Assembly: GCA_035578155.1 (NCBI GenBank)
Contig: JAPWDM010000005.1
Span: 16,614,877-16,678,876 of the forward strand
Length of the DNA stretch: 64,000 bases
Source of the DNA: Brachynemurus nebulosus
Taxonomy: Eukaryota; Arthropoda; Insecta; Neuroptera; Myrmeleontidae
Direction of reading: 5' to 3'
Shown here: positions 53,971 through 63,284 of the stretch, piece by piece
Layout: each line of letters begins with the position of its first letter
How positions within the stretch are numbered: the stretch's first letter is position 1
The notes under the pieces: model-generated
The model's input: only the letters and a program-made list of their open reading frames with translations
The model's database searches: none
What the model was told of the DNA's origin: nothing
Program-made: the position numbers and the translations under genes

Positions 53971-55566
53971 AGGTATGTTCCAACAAACACTAGAATTTCC
54001 AGTTCGAGTGAATCCTGTATTTTAAATTCGATAATGTCATTTGAAGGTCAAATCAAATTCAATTCAGAACTACAGTTCGGTATTTAATATGTAGGAACGT
54101 TTATATTAATTCTTAGGGATTCCAAAAGATGTCTCTACTAAAGACTTGAGTTATGTATTCTATACCTTCCATACTATGAAGAATATTTATAAATAATATA
54201 TCCACTAAAAAATTATAATATACTTTGAAATACCTTAATTTAATTTTTAAATAATAAGTACGAACTATTTTTTTACTTTACTCCATATTTTACTTTATTA
54301 CTTACTAAAATAATATAAATAATTATAAAATAAATAATTGCTTACGCACAGGCTTAGCACAACACGCGTATAATTTGGACCATGTCTTCGACTTCCATAA
54401 TACAAAGGTGCTACAATACGAAAAAAAACTATAGAAAAAGATTGAACCTGGAAACCCTATGGATTTTCTCAACGGAGAATGTAAATAATCAAGTTGAAAA
54501 TGACAATCTGACACTTTATAAACCTTTATGTCAAAATATTCAAAAACATAAACAAAAATAAATTTAAATGCTATAAATAATATCCACTTACATAAACACA
54601 TTATTATTATTCTCTATAAAACATAATAGATATGAAGTACATCTGTGGACCTATTTTGTCTGTTTCAATTTGTTGTTTGATTTTTGCAATTTTTTGTTTT
54701 TTGTTTTTTGATTTTTTGATTTTTGATTTTTAATTCATTTCAATGTTTGACGTAATACTATTTAAAAAAAAGTATTTTATTAATTTTTCAACAATATAAT
54801 TTTTTATTTTTTAAAAAAATTTGTTTGTCTTAATTTAAAATTTTTATTTTTTGACTGTAAAATTGTGTATTTTTATCTTAATAACTATAATGAATAATGA
54901 TTTTTTTCATTTTGATTTGTTTTTTAAAAGAAGTTGTAAGTATTTGATTTATTGTATTACCATTTATTATTTTAATATTATGCTTATTTCTAATATTTTA
55001 AGATTATGGCCTGAAGAAGAGATTTATATTCTCGAAACGTACGTAGCCAATAAAAAACAAAGAAAACTTTTTGATGTAACTTGGTGATCATTTATTCCAA
55101 AATATTCCTTATAATTATTATCTAAAAATCACCTAAACCTTCCTTATATTAAAATAAATAAGTAAAATACACCTGTTTACTAATTTAAAAAAAAAATACC
55201 TATTATAGCAAATAAATAATAAAGGTATAAAGTAAATAAATAAAGTCAAAAATTTGAAATTTGTCTTTTAATAGAACAATTCAAACTTAAAATTTGTCTG
55301 TTTATTATTTAAATTTTTAAATTATAAGGTTAAAAAAAAATTTTCGTTAATGCGCATGTCTAGGATTTGAAATACTAACTCTGAAGCAAGAATTTTAAAA
55401 ATCAATTTGGGTGAGTTCAGAATTAGATTTAAATACTTGTTGGAACATAGAAATTCAGACTGTGTGTAAACTGGAACTACAATTCTCCTTAGTTGGAACA
55501 ATGAAGTCAACTATGCGCATGCTCATTAAAACGAGAATTAAATCGAGTGTTTGTTGGAACATACCT
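53971..55566. mobile_element. TIR element, 1.6 kb (AGGTATGTTCC termini)
   Basis: AGGTATGTTCCAACAAACAC at the left is matched by GTGTTTGTTGGAACATACCT at the right, a perfect 20-bp TIR. AAA lies on both flanks and may be a 3-bp target duplication. Further inverted copies of 'GTTGGAACA' occur near the right end (about 55439, 55494). No transposase is visible. The AT-rich interior carries an orphan hammerhead-like motif (55004-55052), perhaps from a nested Penelope-like fragment. Confidence 0.7.
55004..55052 (+). ncRNA. Hammerhead-ribozyme-like motif, orphan
   Basis: Read as RNA: stem I TTATGGC pairs with GCCAATAA (one bulge); core CTGAAGA (CUGANGA) at 55011-55017; a one-base bulge A; stem II GAG/CTC with loop ATTTATATT; GAA(A) at 55034-55037; stem III is the self-complementary ACGTACGT (55037-55044); then A at 55045 as cleavage-site H. 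The very short stem III is what minimal Penelope-type hammerheads have. The extra base at the foot of stem II is non-canonical. It may mark the remains of a second Penelope-like element; no reverse transcriptase is nearby. Confidence 0.45.
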
Positions 55567-55633
55567 AAAATACGGTGATCGTAATTTATTTAGGAGTTTA
55601 AGTTATCAAAATTGCATTGGTCAGTATAAGTTT

Positions 55634-56025
55634 GTCTATTAAGGGATACTATCACAGTGTGGTCGGCTGAAAAATAGTCAATTTTCGCGATTTTTTTTCG
55701 AATTGATAGGAGGGGGGAATGGGGATTAATTTTTTTTTACGATTTTTTTACGATTACTACTTAACAATACAAAAATATTCTTTTATTCATTTTTATTTAT
55801 TTTTTATAATTATTATAATTTTTTGAAAAAAGTGTCTTTAAAAAAGGGCAGATATTGGTGCCCACGATTGCGACTGCAGTTTTCATTTTGGAAAAAAAAT
55901 CAAATAGAATATCAATCTGTAGGTAAACTCCATCATCCCCATCCTCCATCCTATATCCATCCGAAAAAAATCCCGAAAATTGACTATCTTTCAGCCGATC
56001 ACACTGGGATGCTACCTTAATAGAC
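55634..56025. mobile_element. MITE family C, 392 bp, long TIRs
   Basis: GTCTATTAAGG at the left faces CCTTAATAGAC at the right. The TIRs then continue for about 70 bp: AGTGTGGTCGGCTGAAAAAT and AGTCAATTTTCGCGATTTTT on the left against their near complements (CCCGAAAATTGACTATCTTT, CAGCCGATCACACTGGGA) on the right. Interior sequence recurs at 21950-22135. Non-coding; the two open frames on opposite strands are shadows. Confidence 0.75.
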
Positions 56026-56036
56026 ATTTAAGTATA

Positions 56037-56418
56037 CAGAAAAATGTGTCTTTATGCAACTTCTTATCAAGTTATGCCCATTAAAGTCCATAATGTGAAT
56101 AAAATGTAACAAAAAATAAGAAATTTTGTGGTAAGATTGGCTGTTGACTGTTTTTAATGCATTTTATCGTCACGTATAAATTAATTGCCATTATACACTA
56201 GGGGCTGTAATATGAAATGTCGTTTTCCGACCACTTGATCGAGAATGCAATTCAGATAAATATCGACACTCAAGGCTGGATCAACCTCATAAAAAAAGGT
56301 TTTTATGCAATCTGTTGTGAAACATACTTTCCATAGCTATTTATGAAGTTTTTGAATATTTCCTTTGTACGATTTTTCTATGTAGTTCCTATCAACCACA
56401 TAAAATGAGGTTTCGCCG
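56037..56418. mobile_element. MITE family B copy 4, 382 bp
   Basis: TA then CAGAAAAATGTGTCTTTATG at the left; CCACATAAAATGAGGTTTCG then CCG and TA at the right. Shares interior phrases with the copy at 27545-27966 (for example 'AAGTCCATAATG', 'TTGACTGTTTT'). It lies only 11 bp to the right of the preceding MITE. Confidence 0.6.
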
Positions 56419-56702
56419 TATACTTCGATATTTAGAAACTACACAGAAGTTCAGAATAAGATAAGGTTAAATTATTTAAAGATTAAATAAAGGCAAAAGA
56501 ATTTTACAGTATGAGTGTTCTTCTTGAATGTTAGTTCCAACCCTACCTATACAAAATATGAAAGTAAAGAAAACATATTCTTTGGTATATGTAATAATAG
56601 TTCGTCAAATTTGATTATTATTTATTTCAGTTACCTATACTTAGATTATTATCATTTAAACATTCTTGTATTGTGTAGTATGCTTTATCAATGAGTACTT
56701 TT

Positions 56703-56829
56703 AGCGAATTTCCAGAAAGAATTCTGGAAATTCAGCTATTATGGTGTTAGCCATAGTCGAAGTTCAGCCCGAAAATATGGCAGAAATTTGTTTTGAGGTC
56801 CCTAGAGCCCAAAAATAACATTCACTAAA

Positions 56830-56899
<70 letters not shown>

Positions 56900-57228
56900 T
56901 TATGTATTTATGTGTCAGCACGATAGCTCTTCAGGAAAAACTGCTAGTTTTTCGAAATTTGGTGACAACGTTGGAAGTCCAAAAATCTTGGATGAGTTCT
57001 TCAGCCAAAAACGTCGGAGCTCAGGAACATGGTTTTTTGAGCATTTTTCGTGAAAATGAGTTTTTGGCCAAAATTTGCTATAATTTAAAAGTTTTTGCCA
57101 CATTTTTTTACATCATTGCGAAGACGGGAAAAAATCACAAAAAAAGGTTTTTAAACTTTTATTCTACGTTTGCTAGTTTTTGAGAAAATAAGAAAAAAAA
57201 GTCAATTTATTTTCTATAATTTTAGTGT
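56703..57228 (+). mobile_element. HINE-1 copy, 3'-truncated
   Basis: The 5' end AGCGAATTTCCAGAAAGAAT is followed by GGAAATTCAGCTATTATGG, 'TGGCAGAAATTTGTTTTGAG' and 'ACATTCACTAAAATTTATA', then a (TA)n core (about 56834-56888). The right block (GTCAGCACGATAGCTCTTC onward) runs to roughly 57228 without the terminal hairpin. It is preceded by a T-run. Confidence 0.7.
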
Positions 57229-58023
57229 GTTTACAACTATCTTGTATGTGTATAATCATATAATGTGTATGTATGTATATAACTGCAATAGTGAGATATA
57301 CGTATGTGGATATACATACATACCTACTTATATTGGTCAAAATAAGATGTCTGCATCTGAATGTATTAGTGAAACAAAATCTTTATAGGATGAATGTACC
57401 AAAAGTTGGTCAGTAAAGCCTTTTGGTACTTTTAAAATACAAAATCGATTATATAAACAACTATATATTTCAATTAATAGAGAATCTACGGATTACTTAT
57501 CAATTTTTTTGTAGAATCGTTTCCAGGTAGTTCAATTCAAGTGAAATCTTGAAATAAGTAATTAAATTATAAGACTGATTAATAAACCTGTTTACTTTTT
57601 CCCTAAATCGGTCACATGTGTCATGTTGTTAGTTTTGGATATTCTTGACCTTAAGATTGACCTACGCTAAAGAAAAGTTAACGTTTATTAGTTGCACAAT
57701 ATGAATACTAACATGAGTACTACTAATTGATGGCAATCAATAAAGAATAATTTAATTTCTTTGATAGAATTGGTTTAATTTTTGCCGTAAAAAGTGAACT
57801 ACCCTCAAATAAAATATTGATCTGGAGACGAAAAATACTTTCTAGACGTATTTAATGTTAATAATATAAATCTACAAAATTATTCAAAATAATCTGAAAA
57901 AGCCGAAATAAACCAGTTAGTGCTTATAATGTATCAAATTGGGGATTTTTTTAATAAAATCATCTGCTTTCAAACATGTACACATTTATAGAAAATAAAT
58001 TTCTTATTTATAAGTTCTTTTAA
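57229..58023. other. Non-coding stretch
   Basis: TATG/TACA-rich sequence near 57240-57330, otherwise nothing recognised. Confidence 0.4.
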
Positions 58024-58092
58024 ACCGAAGTTCTCAATTTTTATGGACTAATATCCTTCGGAAACTAGTCCATAAAAATTGGGAACTTCGGT
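58024..58092. repeat. Short perfect-stem hairpin, 69 bp
   Basis: ACCGAAGTTCTCAATTTTTA faces TAAAAATTGGGAACTTCGGT, extended by TGGACTA/TAGTCCA; the loop is about ATATCCTTCGGAAAC. Only one mismatch in ~27 bp of stem. It may be a tiny MITE or snapback. As RNA it would form a stable stem, but no promoter is evident. Confidence 0.7.
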
Positions 58093-58370
58093 AAAAAGTT
58101 AATATAAAGTTTACAAATTTATTATTATTTAAAAAAAATATAGATCCAGTTTGGGTACGTCTACCCCATGGGCTAGGAAACACTACTAGATATTTTGTTT
58201 AAATGCATTATTTGTGTCATTGATGATAGGTATATGTATTGATATGGAACCAATTTAACAACGTATATACTTAGTACAAAATGTATATATACGTATATCT
58301 ATGTGTGTGAATGTATTTGTACCTCTAATATACATATTTTTCAAATAAGTACATCACTGTTGACAGTTTT

Positions 58371-58480
58371 AGCGAATGGAATTCAGCTATTACAGCCACT
58401 GTCATGACGCGACTTGAGCCCGGGACTATGGCAGAAATTTGTTTTGAGGTCCATAGAAACCGAAAAAAATAGTCACTAAA

Positions 58481-58563
<83 letters not shown>

Positions 58564-58890
58564 CGCGATAATTCTCGAACGAAATGTCTTACGTTTATGA
58601 AATTTGGTGAAAATATTGGACCCAAACCGTTGGACGAATTCGTTAACCAGACACGTCCGATGCCTGGAACATGTCTTTTTTAGCAATTTTCGTGAAAAAA
58701 ATTAACTTTTTACCAAAATTTCCTCTTATTCAAAAATTTTTGTAAAAATTTTTTACACTATTGGAAAGAGCAGAAAAAATCACATAAAAAAGGTCTTCAA
58801 ACTATTATGCTATGTCAACTAGTTTCCAAGAAAAACTAACTTTTTTAAACGGAAATTCGCTATGTTATGCAGGATGCTGCGACAGGGGTA
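58371..58890 (+). mobile_element. HINE-1, most complete copy (520 bp)
   Basis: Left block: AGCGAATGGAATTCAGCTAT, TACAGCCACTGTCATGACGC, GACTTGAGCCCGGGACTATG, GCAGAAATTTGTTTTGAGGT. Core: (TA)n, about 58484-58560. Right block: CGCGCGATAATTCTCGAACG, TATGAAATTTGGTGAAAATA, 'CGTTAACCAGACACGTCCGA', 'ATGTCAACTAGTTTCC'. 3' end: GGAAATTCGCTATGTTATGC, hairpin GCAGGATGCTGC, GACAGGGGTA. TTTT precedes and TTTTT follows. The 5' AGCGAAT(TTCC) and 3' GGAAATTCGCT are subterminal inverted repeats. All of this fits a Helentron-associated non-autonomous element. Confidence 0.75.
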
Positions 58891-59470
58891 TTTTTATTCT
58901 AGCCTTGTAGTTAGTTATTGATAAGCGCTTCACACCTTCAGATAACTTATTGTATAATATTAAACCGAGATAGTTAATAGGCTGTTTTACTAAATTCAAT
59001 CTGTGGTACGGTATACAGAAGTTGTTTTTGTTTCTTGTGTTATAATTATGGAAATCTATACGATTTGGCCAAGTATGTTTATTTTCATGGACGTAAGTTA
59101 AGATTTGATACACAAAAATACATGGTAACGATAAAATTTTTAAATTATTAAAATGTTCCTTACAAGACAGTCTACACGGTATATTTACTATACTTTTAAT
59201 GATCTTTTTTGGATTTTAAATAACCGATCTATTCCTGTTGATGAACCCCACAAAATTATTCCATAATAGACGATACTATAAAAATGACTATAGTAAGTCA
59301 TTTTTAAAGTGGATTGGTTTATTATTTTTGACAATTTATTTATATGATAGTACACTTTATTTAATTTACTAGCTAAATATTCTATGTGATCAATCCAATT
59401 TAAATTGTTATCGACTCGAATTCCCAGAAAGTTCACAGAACAATGTCCATGACTTTTACTATTGAATATT
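58891..59470 (-). pseudogene. LINE reverse transcriptase relic, C-terminal part
   Basis: On the minus strand the reading gives VNFLGIRVDNNLNWIDHIEY, then LASKLNKVYYHINKLSKIIN and YYGIILWGSSTGIDRLFKIQ, typical of the region after the catalytic core of jockey/CR1-type RTs (LGIxLDxxLxWxxHI...SYGIxxWG). Further on, frameshifted, come NYNTRNKNNF and PINYLGLILYNKLSEGVKRL, the usual end of such proteins. The 3' end is cut by the HINE-1 terminus at 58890. The N-terminal portion continues at 62093-62690, beyond the Penelope insertion. Confidence 0.75.
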
Positions 59471-59487
59471 AAAATTAAAAAAAATTG

Positions 59488-59528
59488 TTCTACATGTTTC
59501 AATCATTTGAATGATCATCTTCAGGAAA
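59488..59528 (-). ncRNA. Hammerhead-like motif in left pseudo-LTR
   Basis: On the minus strand: CCTGAAGA core, one-base bulge, stem II GATCATT/AATGATT with loop CA, GAAA, self-complementary ACATGT as minimal stem III, A as cleavage position, then GAA pairing with TTC before the core. Stem II is intact here, with one G-T pair. Penelope-like elements are known to encode such ribozymes in this position. Same one-base irregularity as the orphan motif at 55004. Confidence 0.5.
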
Positions 59529-59789
59529 ATCAATAACTCAGTTGTCAAACAACTGAGAAAACATTAAAAGGACATAACCTTTAAATATCAATTGGATGTC
59601 AAAAAAGAGGTCAAAAAAGACAAACGGAAAACAAAATTAAAAAATTAAAATAACGGACCCCGTACGAAATAGGGAAAGTCAAAATCATGATAAAGTTGAA
59701 CGAAGAAGACTAAATGCAACCCAATACTTACCGCATCAAGAAACATCAAGAATGCAAACAAGAATTCCATAGAAAATCGAAAATCAAAT

Positions 59790-61590
59790 TCTAGCCTCAA
59801 ACTTGTCAATAGATTAAACAAAAAATTAATAGATTCGAATCTTTTACTTACTAAGGCAGATAAAGGATCTTGTTTGGTGTTGGTGGACAGGAATGATTAT
59901 AACAAAAAAGTGCAAAATATTTTAGATTCGACTAATTTCGTCTTATTAAATATTAATCCCACAAAACGTATAAAAGTCAAAATCAAGAATTTTATTATTA
60001 AGTTATTTGATCTATCGAAGGTGGTCAAAATCCTGATGAACCCCGTCACACCCAAGCTGTACGGCCTTCCCAAAATCCACAAAGCAGGCGGTAAATATAG
60101 ACCGGTAGTATCTCATTTCGATTCTTTGTTTGGTGGTTTATCTCAGTGGTTTCTTCAAAACATCTACAAATTTACTAATATCAATTTTAAATATTCTCTT
60201 AACAACACTTCTGAGCTCATCTCTCATTTAACAAAAATCAAAGTACCTAACAATTGCTTACTACTCAGTTTCGATATCGTTGATTTATTTACTCAATTCC
60301 AACCGACGAATTAAAATCTCTCCTCCGTGATTTTCTTACTACTAATCTCCGCAACAATCCTGACGCCCCCAATATTGAAGCTATGTTACAATGTCTCCAC
60401 CTTTTACTAGATTATAACTATTTTTCTTTCGACAACAAAATATATCAACAAGTCAACAGCTTAGGGATGGGCGCTTTTTGTTTTCCGTTCATGGCTAACT
60501 TTTTTTATGAATTATTTGGAGGGATTAATTTTTGATTCCAATCACCCATGTATACAATATCTTGGTTTCTGGAGACGCTATGTGGATGACGTACTTGTAG
60601 TCTGGACTGGTACTCGTGACCAGGCGGTGCAATTTTTAAATTTTCTTAACAACTTGCATAACAGAATTAAATTTACTCTAGAATTCGAGGAAAATAACAA
60701 AATTAATTTTTTGGACATCACCGTGAAAAAAGACTACTACTCAAAACGTTTTGAAATTTCTGTATACCGCAAACCCACACATACTGACCATTGTATTCAC
60801 CAATCTTCTTTTCATCCGATTTCGCACAAATTGGCATTTTTCAACTATTCATTCAATAGATTATTTTCCTATCCGCTTAACACTATCAATTTTCTGCGTG
60901 AATTATCCATCATTATACACATAAGGCTTGCCAACGGCTATGATAGCGTTTTTATTTTTAAAATTTTTTCCAAACATTTAAATAAGCATTTTGACACATC
61001 GCTGTTCCCTAATTTAACTAAATCTATAAAATTATCTAATTCGAGATACGCTTCTATTCCATTTATATCCTCCCAAGTGAACGGGTTCCGAAAGTTATTT
61101 CATGAAAATGGCCTTAAATTAACTTTTTCATCTTGTAGTTCCATTGCAAGTCTTCTTACTAAAAATAAAGATACAATTAATCCTTTACATAGATCAGGCG
61201 TTTATAAGTTCGAATGTGAGTGTGGGGCTTTTTATGTTAGTCAATCGAGGCGACGATTTTGTACTAGATTTTCTGAACATCTGGCAGCCATTAAGGCTTC
61301 AAATTTAAAAAAATTATTCTGGAATAGCTGAGCACATTTTGGAAACCGATCATAAATTTGTGATCGCTGATAACTTCACGCCGTTACATTTTGCAAAAAA
61401 AGGTACGTTTCTCGATATGTTAGAAAAATTATATATTGCACATCACCATAATTCAAACAAACCAATTCTCAATGAGACTGCGCAACTTTGTTCATACGAA
61501 CAATGTTGGTCTTTCATGAAAATACTAGCTGAGCAATTTGAATCGCCATTTCATAACAAAACTTCAAACACTATACATGAATTTTCGTAA
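59790..61590 (+). pseudogene. Penelope-like reverse transcriptase with GIY-YIG endonuclease, frameshifted
   Basis: In order: LLLTKADKGSCLVLVDRNDY (N-terminal RT motif ADKG), PKLYGLPKIHKAGGKYRPVV (PKIHK...RP), LLSFDIVDLFTQ (RT motif A region), LGMGAFCFPFMANFF, then RRYVDDVLVVW (catalytic YVDD), NKINFLDITVKKDYYSKRFE and VYRKPTHTDHCIHQSSFHP; finally a GIY-YIG-like domain GVYKFECECGAFYVSQSRRR with FSEH and, after a shift, AEHILETDH. Frameshifts lie near 60300, 60490 (a T7 run) and 61310, so it is inactive. The endonuclease G-I-Y appears as GVY and Y-I-G as YVS. The N-terminus seems short for the family. TAA at 61588-61590. Confidence 0.85.
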
Positions 61591-62030
61591 CTATTGTTTT
61601 TAATTATTTAAATTAATTTAATAATTTAATTTTCATTACTAATTATAATAATTTAAAATTCTACTAAAATATGTTCGCTTTAATTTTGAGTGCTTTAAGT
61701 GTAATAATTACTTGGTTTGATGTTTATGAAAATTTTTTAATTTATTTAAATTTTTTCAAAAATTTTGTGGCTTACATAATTTTTTGTGATTGATACCAAC
61801 ATTTTTCTACGATTTTCTATGGAATTCTTGTTTGCATTCTTGATTTAGTCTTCTTCGTTCAACTTTATCATGATTTTGACTTTCCCTATTTCGTACGGAG
61901 TCCGTTATTTTAATTTTTTAATTTTGTTTTCCGTTTGTCTTTTTTGACGTCTTTTTTGACATCCAATTGATATTTAAAGGTTATGTCCTTTTGATGTTTT
62001 CTCAGTTGCTTGACAACTGAGTTATTGATT

Positions 62031-62070
62031 TTCCTGAAGATGATCATTCAAATGGTTGAAACATGTAGAA
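62031..62070 (+). ncRNA. Hammerhead-like motif in right pseudo-LTR
   Basis: CTGAAGA at 62034-62040, a bulged T, stem II GATCATT/AATGGTT (with G-T pairs) and loop CA, GAA(A) at 62058-62061, self-complementary ACATGT (62061-62066), A at 62067, then GAA pairing with TTC at 62031-62033. Compared with the left copy, one base of stem II is changed (GGT for GAT), keeping a wobble pair. Confidence 0.5.
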
Positions 62071-62092
62071 CAATTTTCTTTTAATTTTAAAT

Positions 62093-62690
62093 TTTTGTTT
62101 TAATAATTTTATGCAGGCTGTCGCTAAAATTTGAATTTGTGTTTTTTCTTTGTTCATGTGTAAATCGATAGATATTGAACCATTTTTGAAATTTTTTAAA
62201 CTACATCATACTTTTCGTTCTGTTCCTGTAAATTTGGAGCTCTTATTAGAAAAGTTATATCATCAGCAAGAAGAGAAATTAGCTGTTCCGGAAAGTTAAA
62301 TCGTAAGTCATTAATGCAAATAATAAATTATATGGGGCCTAGAATGGATCCTTGAAGAATACCAGTATTTATTACTTTTAAACTAGAGCCAATTTCCCTT
62401 TGATGCCTATTACGCAAAACGGATCCTCTGATGCCATAGTGAGTGAGTATTTTTAGCAACAATGTATGGTCAACACAATCGAAAGCTTTGCTCAAATCAA
62501 GTAAAATTACCGATGCAATAACGTCATTGCTAATTGCTTCAAATACTTTTTTCCATTATATTTATAATTACTTGAATTGTTGTTTTACCTTTTCTATATC
62601 CAAACTGTTCTTTTGAAAATAAATTATGATGTTCTAAGAATTCAACTAGACGATTTTTCAAGATGCCTTCAAAAACTTTAGATACACTCA
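62093..62690 (-). pseudogene. LINE reverse transcriptase relic, catalytic part
   Basis: Minus-strand reading: VSKVFEGILKNRLVEFLEHH, then NLFSKEQFGYRKGKTTIQVI, after a frameshift IASVILLDLSKAFDCVDHTL (motif A with D), ILTHYGIRGSVLRNRHQREI, INTGILQGSILGPI (the PQGSxLGP motif), INDLRFNFPEQLISLLADDI (ADD catalytic motif, usually YADD) and TFLIR. Stops, a frameshift and an apparent deletion before RNRHQ show it is dead. It joins in protein order to 58891-59470, so the two are one element of jockey/CR1 type split by the Penelope-like insertion. The 5' end is truncated. Confidence 0.8.
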
Positions 62691-62748
62691 ATCACACTGT
62701 TAGGTACTACCAAATAATCCGAATTGTAAATCATTCGATTTTTGAATA

Positions 62749-63284
62749 CAGTAGAGCACCAGTTTTGTCAAGAAAAAGTGGTCTCCAAAAGTGGTGCTTG
62801 ACAAAAGTAATGCTTTTTGACCAGGGGCGATTCACAAATATCGTAAGATTATGTTTTGAATTAAAATTATGTTTTTTTTTTTTAAATATTAATAAAAGAA
62901 AAAAAGAAGTGAAGAATTAAAAATTATTTATCTCAGAAAATATTTTTTCATTTGTCGTTTTATTAATTTGCTTTGATATAATTTTGTTTACATTTTACTT
63001 ACGATAAAAACCGCCACAGAACAGAATACATATAGATAAACATTCTACGTACAATAATTAAATTATGCATTCCCACGCTTTGAGGTCTGTTGTTGTTTGT
63101 CACTACTATTATCGGTATATTTATTTGTTTCTTTTGGTAAAATCATGCGTCATGGTCTATTGTACATGGATTTAATATTTATGTACTTAACATTTTTGAT
63201 GCAATTTTCCAAAAGTGATGTTGACTAATTTGATGCTCTCAAAAAATTTCCAAAACTAATGGTTCCTTTATCGGTGCTATACTG
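62749..63284. mobile_element. Pogo/Tc1-type MITE, 536 bp
   Basis: TA then CAGTAGAGCACCAGTTTTGT at the left; ACTAATGGTTCCTTTATCGG then TGCTATACTG and TA at the right, whose complement starts CAGTATAGCACCGATAAAGG. TIR starting CAGT(A)nAGCACC with TA duplication is typical of pogo/Tigger-like MITEs. Near the left end the phrase AAAAGTGGTGCTTGACAAAA repeats the TIR core in reverse. The 85-codon frame overlapping it is not a gene. Confidence 0.7.

Larger units (their letters stand above)
59471..62092 (+). mobile_element. Penelope-like element with inverted pseudo-LTRs
   Basis: The outer ~290 bp are inverted copies: AAAATTGTTCTACATGTTTC and ATCTTCAGGAAAATCAATAA at the left mirror TTATTGATTTTCCTGAAGAT and CATGTAGAACAATTTTC at the right, extending inward through GTTCAACTTTATC-type text to TTCTATGGAATTCTTG near 61820. 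The left copy has ~25 extra bp near 59715-59740. The interior holds one RT-GIY-YIG coding region (59790-61590). Each terminal copy carries a hammerhead-like motif. The element interrupts a LINE on the other strand. Inverted terminal copies are a known arrangement for Penelope-like elements. Confidence 0.85.
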
